Assembly: GCA_002351925.1 (NCBI GenBank)
Contig: DEHM01000005.1
Span: 13,150-77,149 of the forward strand
Source of the DNA: Bacteroidales bacterium UBA2800
Lineage (GTDB): Bacteria; Bacteroidota; Bacteroidia; Bacteroidales; Paludibacteraceae
Length of the DNA: 64,000 nt
Direction: 5' to 3'
The notes under the pieces were generated by a model, which saw only the letters and a program-made list of their open reading frames with translations, was not told where the DNA came from and did not search any database. This document shows, in pieces, positions 50,801 to 59,976 of the stretch (the first letter of the stretch is position 1; every line of letters starts with the position of its first letter). Made by a program: the position numbers and the translations under genes.

Positions 50801-52030
50801 GTACTTAACCGCGTTTGTCATCGAATAACTGATATTCACCGAACTACCTGTTATACCAGAAATAGTTACAGATGGTGTTCCTGATATACTCGGGCAAGTC
50901 AGAGTTGTAAACGAAACAGAAGTACTGGTATTCGTCGTTACACCGCAGTCGTTCTTAGCTACTACCGTCGCATAATACGTTGTTCCTTGGGATAATCCCG
51001 TAAGACTCTTACTCGTTCCTGTTAGATTGCTATACGTAGCAAACTGCGAACCGCCGGAAGTTGTTCCAATCTTCAAGTCATACTTCGTGGCATTCGCTGC
51101 TGCACTCCAGCTAACCGTTGCCGTTGTGTATGAAACTGGCGAGATAGGATTTGTAATCACTGGTTTACCGGGATCATCACAACCTGTCACCGTCAGCGTA
51201 AGCGGCACATACACATCCACTCTGCGGAACGAGGCAGAAGAGGTGCCATCATCTCCATGTAAGCAAAGATAGCAGGAATAAGTCCCGGTATGTGTACCGA
51301 CAGCACTTACCGCAACAGAACTGGCACTTGTTGCACCTCTACTAAACGTAGCGTACGTACCTACAGTAATGGAACTGGTAGAGTAGTCTTCATACTTATT
51401 TTCCTGATAATCCGCTTCACTCATAAGACACTCGTCGTTATTGACATAACTGCCCAATCCGGTGATGGTAAAGGTTTGATTACCGGAAACACCGATAGCG
51501 TTTGTCCATGATTTGGATGTAGGACTAACCGTTACACCAACAGCGGAAGTCGCCGTATAACGCACGGTGATGGTAAAATCATTCCATGCTATCTCTCCGC
51601 CGGATCCGCTGGGAGCAGTCATCGTAAGTGAGTTTACATCGCTGCTTGCTGTCCACATAGAACTTGCGGTATTCCATGTTCCGGACGAACAACCAATGGC
51701 CTTGTTCATTCCTCCTTGACTGTCATTCGGACTAAAGTGAATCTTTTGGATTTTTCCTCCACTCGGCACACTAAAGGTAACGGAATAGCCTTTACTAATT
51801 TTGATGTAAGCACTGGAACCCGAACCGCCAGTATACGCTCCGGTTCCACCCACACCACTGGTAGAAACAGATATGTTTCCTTTAGAGACCGTGTAGGGGG
51901 AACCTCCGTAAGTGCTCCACTCCGAGGTTTTGATCTTCACTTGTTCCTCAATAATCATCTGCGCGTACGCGCCCGTTCCTATGAATAATAAGAACAGAAC
52001 GGTGCAGAGGTATTTTAAACTCTTTTCCAT
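47885..52030 (-). CDS. Giant secreted protein with fibronectin type III domains
   Basis: A ~1381-residue exported protein. I start at ATG 52030 (MEKSLKYLCTVLFLLFIGTGAYAQ), the best signal peptide; ATG 52063 is possible but lies in repeat DNA. It has an N-terminal beta domain like those of its neighbours (~20-150), two FN3 domains (~290-470; DPGKPVITNPISPVSYTTA..., YYATVVAKNDCG), a long beta-helix/beta-sandwich region, and a C-terminal ~80 residues ending KMYILRGGKIYDATGKMV, a type IX-like signal. Surface-exposed by inference. In a cluster with the 2191-residue protein 86 bp upstream. Confidence 0.75.
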   Translation of the reverse strand: MEKSLKYLCTVLFLLFIGTGAYAQMIIEEQVKIKTSEWSTYGGSPYTVSKGNISVSTSGVGGTGAYTGGSGSSAYIKISKGYSVTFSVPSGGKIQKIHFSPNDSQGGMNKAIGCSSGTWNTASSMWTASSDVNSLTMTAPSGSGGEIAWNDFTITVRYTATSAVGVTVSPTSKSWTNAIGVSGNQTFTITGLGSYVNNDECLMSEADYQENKYEDYSTSSITVGTYATFSRGATSASSVAVSAVGTHTGTYSCYLCLHGDDGTSSASFRRVDVYVPLTLTVTGCDDPGKPVITNPISPVSYTTATVSWSAAANATKYDLKIGTTSGGSQFATYSNLTGTSKSLTGLSQGTTYYATVVAKNDCGVTTNTSTSVSFTTLTCPSISGTPSVTISGITGSSVNISYSMTNAVKYTFLIADDEDYPTTSVADYHHGPYTNATASRSYDDLESGKTYYVWVRAWNTCDEGSTTYAGSFTTLSYRNYVYTCLDINLVHTDAATDNTALKITSAAGQSIKAIRTLTLSVDGETAVGTKDVTLSGTDLLFYKSDGTEITGSVLQTSSGDLATTTVYVAYAPTAYESEALVNPVITVSCDGVNKRFEGLVTGRCLPDNFVIASKLGNFWYALPANCTNSSSNTSGIPIAVDNVSDPSSATGPANLLDYGLRNVASSRFAANGSNLVFTERLTTETADNQKTLYNGSTTSIQVSAMYSGYALTNPTKYEWVAATNDLKDYTLTSAVGDNRTVSLNTRGVWGTLTEDRAYSGQVRLLPLTEITDMQVEVMEWGTSSMALRFAGDVPDAVDITLGANSWTNKALTNITSGGTSDLYSVSGLTLTGDNCTLMTIKDHDNPNVVAYISKPILVNTADATSGAYKTALTDAICESCDIVILNGGKLTANQTKATHTSFANLHVYPGGKLVLDGQSLGVKNKVYVRGGYSWLNTNTYTLPEIYLNGDIKFEGSNNIIYDYYIHNYQYYQFALPYTVPLANVTDEAGVDNFPVWVKHYNGALRAANASATSWDWYNGDNFEAGVGYIIAARPRDVNGVRSRPLAIIRFPLGNSAYNGAGETEKTVSTTAHGIAGYNAGTVTANNVGWNLIGNPYMATWKGDIGHSQLEKHPNAEHWDGSYHWVDGATKYITVMSAESGSEYDQYVASTTELKPFFPFFFQETAGGGSGTVTFTLGNRMKKAPAYMRAGSEVREAFVQIDYTNGVSQDQTGVYVGNNYSDDLDFDDYEKMFGSQTTKPKVWLMHESKRMAFEAMSEERAAGSVPMGYRAPESGEYTFSISEYSDLENVESVLLDDNEEGVFNFNLLNSDYTFSSENSLFNDTRFTIRVVMKADKPSVTTGTENINLKSEETQKFIYRDKMYILRGGKIYDATGKMVREIK

Positions 52031-52116
52031 AATCGTATTGATTGTAATGATATTCGTTTTCATAATCTTCAAATCTTTAAACATTAAACATTAAACTTTA
52101 AACATTAAAATGAATA

Positions 52117-55100
52117 TCATTCTTCCGCCCAAACGGCATAATAGTTAGTACCTGTGGCTGATTGTGTTCCTCCGCCTGTTATCATCACCGCATCATATGC
52201 CGCATCGTTAGGCAGACTGCTCAGCGCCGATTCTGGTACCCATCCCATGAAATGGTAGTGTGTCTCGGAGCATGAACCGGATAATAATCGCGACTCATCG
52301 CTCAGTGATGGTATCGTGTAATGATCTTCACCGGTATCGTTCCGTTTGAGTATCATGTCGTTGCCATGCACGTTATCATAGAACCGATCAGCCTTATACA
52401 CTATCACTTGGCAGGAAGTTGAACTTCCAGTATAGTTTGTGCCGGCTGTCAAAGTAGCCGTTACAGTCCATGTGCCTGTTGTGGTAGTATGGAGAGTCGT
52501 TGTAGGTGTCGTCGCAGGTACGGCACTCGAACCGGCTGCCGGGCTTCGTGTATAACTTACGGAACCGTCGCCTGTAACACTTACGGTCAGGGTTACATCC
52601 ACACTCGAACCGGTCAACTCTGCTTCGTAATGGTCAACGGCATTGAAGTCCGTGAATGCAATCGCACCGGTTGCTTTTGTTACAGATCCATTTAATGCCG
52701 CTTTCTGTGCAGTTGCTCCGGCACCTGCACAAGCGACAACCAAACCGCTTGCTTGTGCGTAGTTATAAGTTCCTACACTTAAACCTGCTGCCAAACGAAT
52801 ATAAACGGTGCTCGCCGCCACAGAACCATCCGACGGAGTGTAACTTACAGACGAGCTAAAGGTGCTATTGTCTTTCGATACTTCATAATTAGTAGGTGCT
52901 GTCACAGTCATCGTGTTTACGCCTAAGTTCGAACCGCTGACCATGAATGTCTGGCTTGCACTCGGACCGGCATTATAAACATAAGTAAACGTACTGAAAC
53001 TACACGTTAATGCTACAGTCGGCGAGCACGAAGGACTGGTATTGTAGTTAACCGTCTCAGCACCGCCTTTCTTGTAGAGTTGGATATCTTTCTGGCTATC
53101 AGGCGCTGAATAATAGCGGAAACGGTTGTTGCTTGCTCCTGTTGCACTATTATATGCCAAACGCGTCGGAGTAGCATTGTTGCCTTTAATGAGCACTCTC
53201 GAATTAGTTGCATCATATTCGATCGTGTTATAATAAGTAGACGATGCCTCTGTGCTAGACGATAATGCATTTCCAGTTCCGGAGTTTCCTATATACTTGC
53301 TATAACCTACACTCTTGATATAGAATTTTCCCGCTTGACCGGCCACTGCGGAGATGGTGAACTTGTAACCATCCGTTGTGTTATTGGAAGTAATGGTCTT
53401 TGATGTAATAGTTACATCAGCCACACAGTTTCCGCTTGCATCCAAGGTTTCCAAACCGCCATTAAATACTTTTACATAATCCGTAGAGGAGATTGTATAT
53501 TCCGATACAATCAAATAATCGCCTTCCCAATCTGTCTGTTCGCACTCAACTTTCACATAGTCACTCGTCGGTGCCGGATCGGTTACCTCTGCATATACTG
53601 CATAATAGGTCTTATCGTCCATTTCTGCCACAACATCAATCTCGTCTCCTGCTTCGTGGAACGTAGCGCCGGAAGGTTTAGTAGGACTGTCATAAGCAGC
53701 CTCAACCCATCCTTGGAACGTACCGCAAGTGGTACTTGTCACGTTCGGGAAGGTCAACGTACCATCCTCATAAACTGTAGTTGACGTACCACCGGCTACC
53801 GTTCCGTTGTTAGCAGAGAAGTTCACCGTGTAACTTGCCAAGTCGCGCCATTGTGCAGTAAGCGTAATAGCCTTCGTCAAACTGGTGATCGTTGCTCCGT
53901 CTGGTACGGAAGTGGTGCTTCCGCCACCGACCGTTACCGCTTGGTCAGACACCCAGCCGTTGAACTTCTTGCCACTCGGAGCAGTAAACGTACAAGCATC
54001 CACAGTTACATTCGTGTTGTAGGTCACCTCTTTCGGATCCATCGAACCAGAACCTCCATTCGCTGCATATGTAATCTTCGCGTTGGTGTGGAAGTTTGTG
54101 CTGCTGCTCCATGTGCTGTTACATTTCGATTGAACGAACACATAATATTGCGTTGCCGGCGTCAAACCGCTAATTGTGTATTCCGACTTGTCGGCATCCA
54201 CGTCTGCACTATTGCCTGAATTCAACGGACTCGGTACGCTATTGCTTGTGTTCCATGCCACCTTATATCCTTCCGTAGGACTTAATGAAACACCACTCCA
54301 CGAAACCTTACCGCCTGTACTCGTGATAGCACTCATTGCCAAACTACTCGGCGTCGTACAACTCGAACATACGGTAATGTAGTTGTCGTGTGTTACGCCA
54401 CCGGCTACAATGACGAGGTCATCTAATGCACGGGGAGCATTTGTACCTGAATATACAACACGCACATATGTATCCTCCTTGTCATCTCCGGACCAACTTA
54501 GTTCATACCATGTACCTTGGGTTACATTATTCATGGTTCTTCCCATTGCTAATCCATCCCAATATCCAACACCATCATCATTCCAGTACTCCAATGCAAA
54601 AGAACTACCACTATTTGTGTTTGTAGATGTTTTTGTGTAGTAGCAGGAAATACTGGTGGGGGAAACTTGATGCTTTAGTTTGATGTAGGCTCCGGAACCC
54701 GTTTGAACATGGCCGCCATAACTACCAGTTCTCACATCTGCCGCCGTATTGGAGCGCGTGATATTTGACACTTCCCAATCATCCGTGCTATAGTCGGCCT
54801 CCCATCCATAGGAATATGTCACCTCATCATCATCCTCATCCGCAAACACCGCTCTATAAGTTGCATCCGCAGTTACCGCTCCGCCGGCAGAAATAAATGT
54901 CGGCACGGTACTTGTCTCTGTTGTTATTTCGCTATCCGAAGTCCAACCAACGAACACCTTACTCGAGCACCCGCTCGGTACACTCGGGTTAGGCGTTGGT
55001 AATACCAAAGAAGCACCGTGAGTGTAATCTACGGGTTCTCCATAATTGCTTCCATTGCTCTTCCATGTTACCGTATAATGTTTAATCGACCATTGAGCTG

Positions 55101-58100
55101 TGTATGTACTATTGGCTGCTGGCATAGTGGAAGGAACGGCTGGTGACCAACCTGTGAAATCATAACCTTCTTTCTCCACCGTAGGAGCAGTCAACGCAGT
55201 ACCGTATACAACCGACCCGGCCGCTGTTCCTGCGCTGGTGATGCTACCGCCATCCAGATTCCATGTTAGAGTATAGGATTTAATGGTCCATTTGGCATAG
55301 AGCGTAATCGCATCATCTACATTCCACGTGCGCGCACTCGCTCCCGCACTGGTATAATATTGTGTGCCACCGCCGTTCTTTGCCGAATAGTAACCTCCGA
55401 AATCATAACCTTCGCGTGTCGGCAGTACAATTGCTCCGCCGCCTTTTAATGTTGTCGGCATTGCAGCATCATATGTAGCTGTAACCGTCTGATTGCTTCC
55501 ACTTCCGCCATCCGGATCCAGCGTCAAATCATAGGTCTTCGCTGTAAACGTTGCCGCAAAAGTAGCATCCTTCGCCAGAATGTGGTTGTCGGTGGCGCCC
55601 GAAGTTATGTTCTGCGGAGACTCGCCACTCGGTGTAACCGTAAACGTGTTCAACAGATAGCCCGTCGCAGGCGTAGCCGATGCCGTAATCTTCGTACGGT
55701 GTGCCAAACCGGCCGTCGTTGCCGTCTTGTTCTGCGCCGTACCGCTAACATCCGTATAAGCCAAATTGATAGTACCATGTGTATGTGAACCAATCGTCGC
55801 GGTGTGCGTAAGCATACCGCTAGTCGGAGTATTAATCGTGTAGAATTGACAGTTATTGTTTTGGTCATCTCCACCGGTTGAATGCGTAGTAGTCGGAATA
55901 ACGGTTATATCCTCTGTAACTACATATTGTTGGAAGGAAATAGAGTTTGTAATTGCTGTCCCGTCACCTGTTTTGGTTTTATATATAGAATTGCTACCTG
56001 TCCAACCATAGTTATTAGCTATATGCCAAGCATCCATGTTGTCGTAATCGGGAGTAGTGAACTTGTAAAACTTATCTGTACCGGTTACCAGCACAGCATC
56101 TACCTTCGAGCAATTACTATTGTTACCGATACGGTAGTATAAGTTACTCCAATTCAAAACCGAGTTGTCATAGTAGATGATATATCCTGGATCTTGATTG
56201 GCACTCGGGAAAGTAACCGTCACGCCCGGATTCGTCGTACCGCTGTAATCTACAGTGAAGGTGTACGATCCACCGGCACCTGTATTCAGTTTGACATTGT
56301 TGCTTCCATCCAAAGTCCACTTGGTGCTTGCCGGGATGTTACTTGTTCCTGTTTGTCCCCACCAACCACTGAAACCACCGGCAATCTTGAACTGATAGGA
56401 GGTAATATGTGCGGTCAGGTCAATATCTATCGAACCTTCATCTGTATTGCCTGTCGGTGTAATATAATGATGTGCCCAACCACTTCCACTGCCGTTATCT
56501 ATATAAATCGAGTACCGGAATTTAAACGGAGTAGATGAAACATCCGTACTATTGATGCTGGTAATTGGCGTTTCTGCAATGTCGCAATACCCACTCGCAC
56601 CAACAGCCGCAATAGTAAACTTGTATTCTGACTCAACGACCAGACCTGTAAATGTCACGCTCTTGCTATTCGTGGCAATGCCGGTACGCGTTCCTTCTGT
56701 ACCAGCTGCTCCTCCTGTAGTAGAACCGGTAACCAAGTCCCAAGAAGCGCCATTCTTCTTGTACATGCGAACAGTGTAACTTGCGATATTCGATTCGGTA
56801 GTGCCTGTCGAACCTGCATTATATGTCCAACCGCTAATCGTCACACTATTTCCGCCTTGAGTCAGAGTAAGTGAATTGTTGATTGTTCCCAATTCGGTAC
56901 AGCAATTAGTGACACATTTTCCACCAGAAGCACCTTTCTTGTAAAGATAAACGGCATTTTGTCCACAATCCTTGTAATATCGGAAATACTCAGATGTATT
57001 ATAACGTAATACTGCTCCAGCTGCGCTTCCGCCAAGTCCTAATTTCACATCAGAAGAAGAGGTAAATGTAACGGTAATAGGATAATTAGCAGCCGTAGCT
57101 CTCGTTGAGGTAGACGTTAAACCATTAGCATTGGACGTTTGGTAATTATATTGTCCATCTTGGGTTTTAAGTAAATATGTATTTGTGGGATCATCGTTGT
57201 TGTCCAAGATCTCTTCTAATGTCACATGATAAGTATCTCCCCAAGTAGCGTTTACCACTTTGCCGCTTAAGTTGTCTCCAGGATTTGCTTTCACATATTG
57301 TTTTCCGATTCCTCCAGTACCGGTTCCTCCTACTCGTCCGTCCGCAAAGACTGTTGACGAATATGCAATTAAGTAATCACCTGCCCAACTGGTACCCAAA
57401 TTAGATTCAACCAATGCATACCCCCCTTGAGTATCACTCCATACTGCATGATAAGTTACATCCCCGCTCACATTTGGCATTTCAGATGCGACTTTATACA
57501 CTTTAATGGTTGAGGATGTACCCGGTGAAGAAACTTCTCCAGACCATACATCTTCTGCCCATCCATAGAAATAGGTGTATTTACCGCAACCCGATTGTAG
57601 CGACATATCTGGGAATACAGGTTTACTTCCGCTTGCCACATTTGTCGTAGTTACCGTGGAACCTTGGTTCTTCCATGTAACCGTATAAGCTGGTGTGATG
57701 GTATAAGCTGCCGAACCAACTGCGGAATTGGTGTAGTTAGATTTTGTAACTAATGCTTTAATGGTTTGTGAACTGCTTACTGTTATGGCACCAGAGTATA
57801 AAGTGCTACTTGTAGTAGGTGTAGAACCATTAGTAGTGTAGTAAATATTTGCGTTACTGGTTTCAGATGAAATAGTTACGCTCTGCGTACCCACATATTC
57901 ACCTGCAGTAGGAGAAAATGTTGGTGTTGCACACGTCAAACGATAGGTTGCGCTTGCAACAGTCGAATTTGTTCCGCCTTTGATGGCAATAGCCTTTATT
58001 ATTGTATTATCATGATTAACAGTAATCGCACTGCTATATGCCGTACTACTACTTGTAGGGTCCGCGGGTGCAACGCCATTCGTTGAACTTGTATAATATA

Positions 58101-58692
58101 TCGTCGCTCCTGCTGTTGCACAAGACAATGTTACACTCTGGTTATTACTATACGTTCCAGCTGCTACACCAAATGTTGGCGCTGAAACCGAAGCAGAAGC
58201 ACTATATGTAACTGTAACCTTTGTAACACGCACTTGTGCACTATTATTAAACGTAACAGAAGTAGCAGTACCCGCCCATGTTTTTGTACTTGTGGTATAA
58301 GTCCCGACATTAGAAGTTGTAAAGTTGCCAGTAGATGTAGTAAATACAATTTGCGACATATTGCCAGCAGAGCATTCAACGGTAAAAGTTTCACCCGAGT
58401 AAACACGCATTTGGGTATTATATACTCCGCGAGTAGTTGATACTGTAATGTCTCCAACTGTTCCGGTTTGTTCTCCCGCTGTTGTACTCCAACCTGATGT
58501 TGCTGGTGTAATCTCTTGAGGCGAACCTCCCCACGCATTTCCGCTGCCGATGGTCAGCATACATAGGCAAATCAGACTGGTGAGAGAGAATCGAGTCATT
58601 CCCGAGTCAATCCCGAGTCGTTTCCGAGTCATTCCCGAGCCATTCCCGAGAGATAAACTCTTTTTTGACAAATAAGTAATTAAATTTTTCAT
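52117..58692 (-). CDS. Giant repeat-rich secreted protein (chitobiase-like, FN3 and InlB-type repeats)
   Basis: A 2191-residue protein, the largest in the window. The signal region (1-~55) has an unusually long basic lead encoded by five 11-bp repeats before the hydrophobic core (FSLTSLICLCMLTIGSG). Then follow the neighbour-type N-terminal beta domain (~57-155); two chitobiase-like CHB_HEX_C repeats with IYYTTNGSTPT (~160-340); several Listeria-Bacteroides InlB repeats such as TLTWNLDGGSIT...GYDFTGW; an FN3 domain with GYKVAWNTSN and ATQYYVFVQ; and more InlB-like units to the end (YYAVWAEE). It lacks the conserved C-terminal secretion tail found in its neighbours. An adhesin-like surface role is inferred. 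Confidence 0.75.
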   Translation of the reverse strand: MKNLITYLSKKSLSLGNGSGMTRKRLGIDSGMTRFSLTSLICLCMLTIGSGNAWGGSPQEITPATSGWSTTAGEQTGTVGDITVSTTRGVYNTQMRVYSGETFTVECSAGNMSQIVFTTSTGNFTTSNVGTYTTSTKTWAGTATSVTFNNSAQVRVTKVTVTYSASASVSAPTFGVAAGTYSNNQSVTLSCATAGATIYYTSSTNGVAPADPTSSSTAYSSAITVNHDNTIIKAIAIKGGTNSTVASATYRLTCATPTFSPTAGEYVGTQSVTISSETSNANIYYTTNGSTPTTSSTLYSGAITVSSSQTIKALVTKSNYTNSAVGSAAYTITPAYTVTWKNQGSTVTTTNVASGSKPVFPDMSLQSGCGKYTYFYGWAEDVWSGEVSSPGTSSTIKVYKVASEMPNVSGDVTYHAVWSDTQGGYALVESNLGTSWAGDYLIAYSSTVFADGRVGGTGTGGIGKQYVKANPGDNLSGKVVNATWGDTYHVTLEEILDNNDDPTNTYLLKTQDGQYNYQTSNANGLTSTSTRATAANYPITVTFTSSSDVKLGLGGSAAGAVLRYNTSEYFRYYKDCGQNAVYLYKKGASGGKCVTNCCTELGTINNSLTLTQGGNSVTISGWTYNAGSTGTTESNIASYTVRMYKKNGASWDLVTGSTTGGAAGTEGTRTGIATNSKSVTFTGLVVESEYKFTIAAVGASGYCDIAETPITSINSTDVSSTPFKFRYSIYIDNGSGSGWAHHYITPTGNTDEGSIDIDLTAHITSYQFKIAGGFSGWWGQTGTSNIPASTKWTLDGSNNVKLNTGAGGSYTFTVDYSGTTNPGVTVTFPSANQDPGYIIYYDNSVLNWSNLYYRIGNNSNCSKVDAVLVTGTDKFYKFTTPDYDNMDAWHIANNYGWTGSNSIYKTKTGDGTAITNSISFQQYVVTEDITVIPTTTHSTGGDDQNNNCQFYTINTPTSGMLTHTATIGSHTHGTINLAYTDVSGTAQNKTATTAGLAHRTKITASATPATGYLLNTFTVTPSGESPQNITSGATDNHILAKDATFAATFTAKTYDLTLDPDGGSGSNQTVTATYDAAMPTTLKGGGAIVLPTREGYDFGGYYSAKNGGGTQYYTSAGASARTWNVDDAITLYAKWTIKSYTLTWNLDGGSITSAGTAAGSVVYGTALTAPTVEKEGYDFTGWSPAVPSTMPAANSTYTAQWSIKHYTVTWKSNGSNYGEPVDYTHGASLVLPTPNPSVPSGCSSKVFVGWTSDSEITTETSTVPTFISAGGAVTADATYRAVFADEDDDEVTYSYGWEADYSTDDWEVSNITRSNTAADVRTGSYGGHVQTGSGAYIKLKHQVSPTSISCYYTKTSTNTNSGSSFALEYWNDDGVGYWDGLAMGRTMNNVTQGTWYELSWSGDDKEDTYVRVVYSGTNAPRALDDLVIVAGGVTHDNYITVCSSCTTPSSLAMSAITSTGGKVSWSGVSLSPTEGYKVAWNTSNSVPSPLNSGNSADVDADKSEYTISGLTPATQYYVFVQSKCNSTWSSSTNFHTNAKITYAANGGSGSMDPKEVTYNTNVTVDACTFTAPSGKKFNGWVSDQAVTVGGGSTTSVPDGATITSLTKAITLTAQWRDLASYTVNFSANNGTVAGGTSTTVYEDGTLTFPNVTSTTCGTFQGWVEAAYDSPTKPSGATFHEAGDEIDVVAEMDDKTYYAVYAEVTDPAPTSDYVKVECEQTDWEGDYLIVSEYTISSTDYVKVFNGGLETLDASGNCVADVTITSKTITSNNTTDGYKFTISAVAGQAGKFYIKSVGYSKYIGNSGTGNALSSSTEASSTYYNTIEYDATNSRVLIKGNNATPTRLAYNSATGASNNRFRYYSAPDSQKDIQLYKKGGAETVNYNTSPSCSPTVALTCSFSTFTYVYNAGPSASQTFMVSGSNLGVNTMTVTAPTNYEVSKDNSTFSSSVSYTPSDGSVAASTVYIRLAAGLSVGTYNYAQASGLVVACAGAGATAQKAALNGSVTKATGAIAFTDFNAVDHYEAELTGSSVDVTLTVSVTGDGSVSYTRSPAAGSSAVPATTPTTTLHTTTTGTWTVTATLTAGTNYTGSSTSCQVIVYKADRFYDNVHGNDMILKRNDTGEDHYTIPSLSDESRLLSGSCSETHYHFMGWVPESALSSLPNDAAYDAVMITGGGTQSATGTNYYAVWAEE
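58593..58647. repeat. Five tandem 11-bp units in the giant-protein signal region
   Basis: Units GAGTCATTCCC, GAGTCAATCCC, GAGTCGTTTCC, GAGTCATTCCC, GAGCCATTCCC, read on the plus strand. They lie ~15 codons after the start codon of the 2191-residue protein and before the hydrophobic core. Because 11 is not a multiple of 3, gain or loss of one unit would shift the frame. Confidence 0.9.
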
Positions 58693-58734
58693 AATGTATT
58701 TGGTTTTTATATTATTCCTTATTTATATATATCT

Positions 58735-58787
58735 ACACACGCGTGTGTGTGGGCTTTTTGTGAGCATAGGCTAACCCTATAGCCTAT
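58735..58787. repeat. Palindromes upstream of the giant secreted gene
   Basis: ACACACGCGTGTGT (58735-58748) is a perfect palindrome, and ATAGGCT...AGCCTAT (about 58766-58787) forms a hairpin with an 8-nt loop. No TAnnTTTG promoter was recognised for the giant gene; these may be regulatory sites or repeat debris. Confidence 0.5.
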
Positions 58788-58801
58788 ACCCGTTTTTTAT
58801 G

Positions 58802-58902
58802 TTGACATAATGAAATAACTAAATATTGAAATGACAAACTTGGCAAAGTTGACAATCCACACTTGGTCCTTTTTGCTAATTTAGTTATCTACATTATGTC
58901 AA
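58802..58902. repeat. Inverted repeat flanking a GACAAA...TTGGTCC module
   Basis: TTGACATAATG...TAACTAAAT (58802-58824) and its near-complement ATTTAGTTA...CATTATGTCAA (58879-58902) flank ~54 bp that contain GACAAAC, TTGACAA and CTTGGTCCTTTTT. The same inner text recurs at ~61455-61501. It marks the left edge of the AT-rich cassette. Confidence 0.75.
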
Positions 58903-58945
58903 AGATCGCTAGTTTCTTTTAAGTGTAGCCTATAAACACTATTCC

Positions 58946-59971
58946 TTATATTATATAATCAAAAAGGTCAATCATTGACTCTGATTTCTTATTGAGTAAT
59001 TCTGAATATTTCACCCATTCGCCCAAATTAACATTTGATGTAAATACTTGATGATCAAAAGTATGAGCCCATTGTTTATTATAGGGTTCTCTTATACACA
59101 ATGTCATATTGTGTAGCGATATGGGAGTTATATATTGCTGCCAATTTTCACCATTAATATCAATTGTCGGTAATAAAGAATATTTGATTCTAAACTTATT
59201 GTACCCACCTAACTCCTTTCCAAAGAATTGTAAATCTTGCACATCGCTACTCGTAAATAGCATCTTGTCATTTCTTTGATTAACATCTGCAACGTTGGCA
59301 AATTTTAGTCGCGTACATTCAAGGATTTCATTATCTAATTCGTCATTTTCAAACTTTGGACTATATATATATTTAGTTGTGTCTTCTTCAAATTGTTTTT
59401 TAGTTTTTGCCGTTAATTGAGGAATGTGCGGAATGATAGTTCTCGCATACAATATCACACCAGAAAACCGAAACCCATTATTGTGAATGCCATTTAAGTC
59501 TATTGTCTTCTGTATTGATAAATATTCGCTCGATAGCATTGTGATTGTAGAATTCATAGCCTTAACTAACGTATACAGTTTTTCACACCAATCATTATCC
59601 ATTTGTTTCAGGGTAATTGGATTGTATACAATAGGTGTAAATGCTGAGCACCAACCAAGTTGTACACCAATTCTTGCACTTTCAAAAATAGTGTCAACTA
59701 TGACCAATAATATGGGAACATTATCCGGATTATCCCTTGTATATACCCTTTTATTTAAGACATCAAGATAGTTCTTATATGCATCCGAAGCCAATATATT
59801 TGATTCCGCTACTACAACCCCATATCGGGTATTACACTCGTCGTCTATAGACACAAGTAAATGGAATAAGTCATACTCTACCATCTGAACATGGATGGTG
59901 GATCCTCCGTACCTATAAAGCAAATTAGCTGCGATAGCCAATGTTCGCTTATCTGATTGTAATAACTCCAT
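58946..59971 (-). CDS. Unknown 341-residue protein of the AT-rich cassette
   Basis: I do not recognise this family. It is a soluble alpha/beta protein with no signal or membrane segment. The N-terminal third reads helix-strand-helix with YDLFHLLVSIDDE, RYGVVVAES, and VPILLVIVDT, a pattern that weakly recalls the nuclease-like DUF4365 protein encoded next to it; the C-terminal third is beta-rich. Lower GC than the upstream housekeeping genes, last gene of a three-gene leftward operon (5-bp gap). A defence or mobile-element function is possible but unproven. Confidence 0.6.
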   Translation of the reverse strand: MELLQSDKRTLAIAANLLYRYGGSTIHVQMVEYDLFHLLVSIDDECNTRYGVVVAESNILASDAYKNYLDVLNKRVYTRDNPDNVPILLVIVDTIFESARIGVQLGWCSAFTPIVYNPITLKQMDNDWCEKLYTLVKAMNSTITMLSSEYLSIQKTIDLNGIHNNGFRFSGVILYARTIIPHIPQLTAKTKKQFEEDTTKYIYSPKFENDELDNEILECTRLKFANVADVNQRNDKMLFTSSDVQDLQFFGKELGGYNKFRIKYSLLPTIDINGENWQQYITPISLHNMTLCIREPYNKQWAHTFDHQVFTSNVNLGEWVKYSELLNKKSESMIDLFDYII

Positions 59972-59976
59972 AGTGT

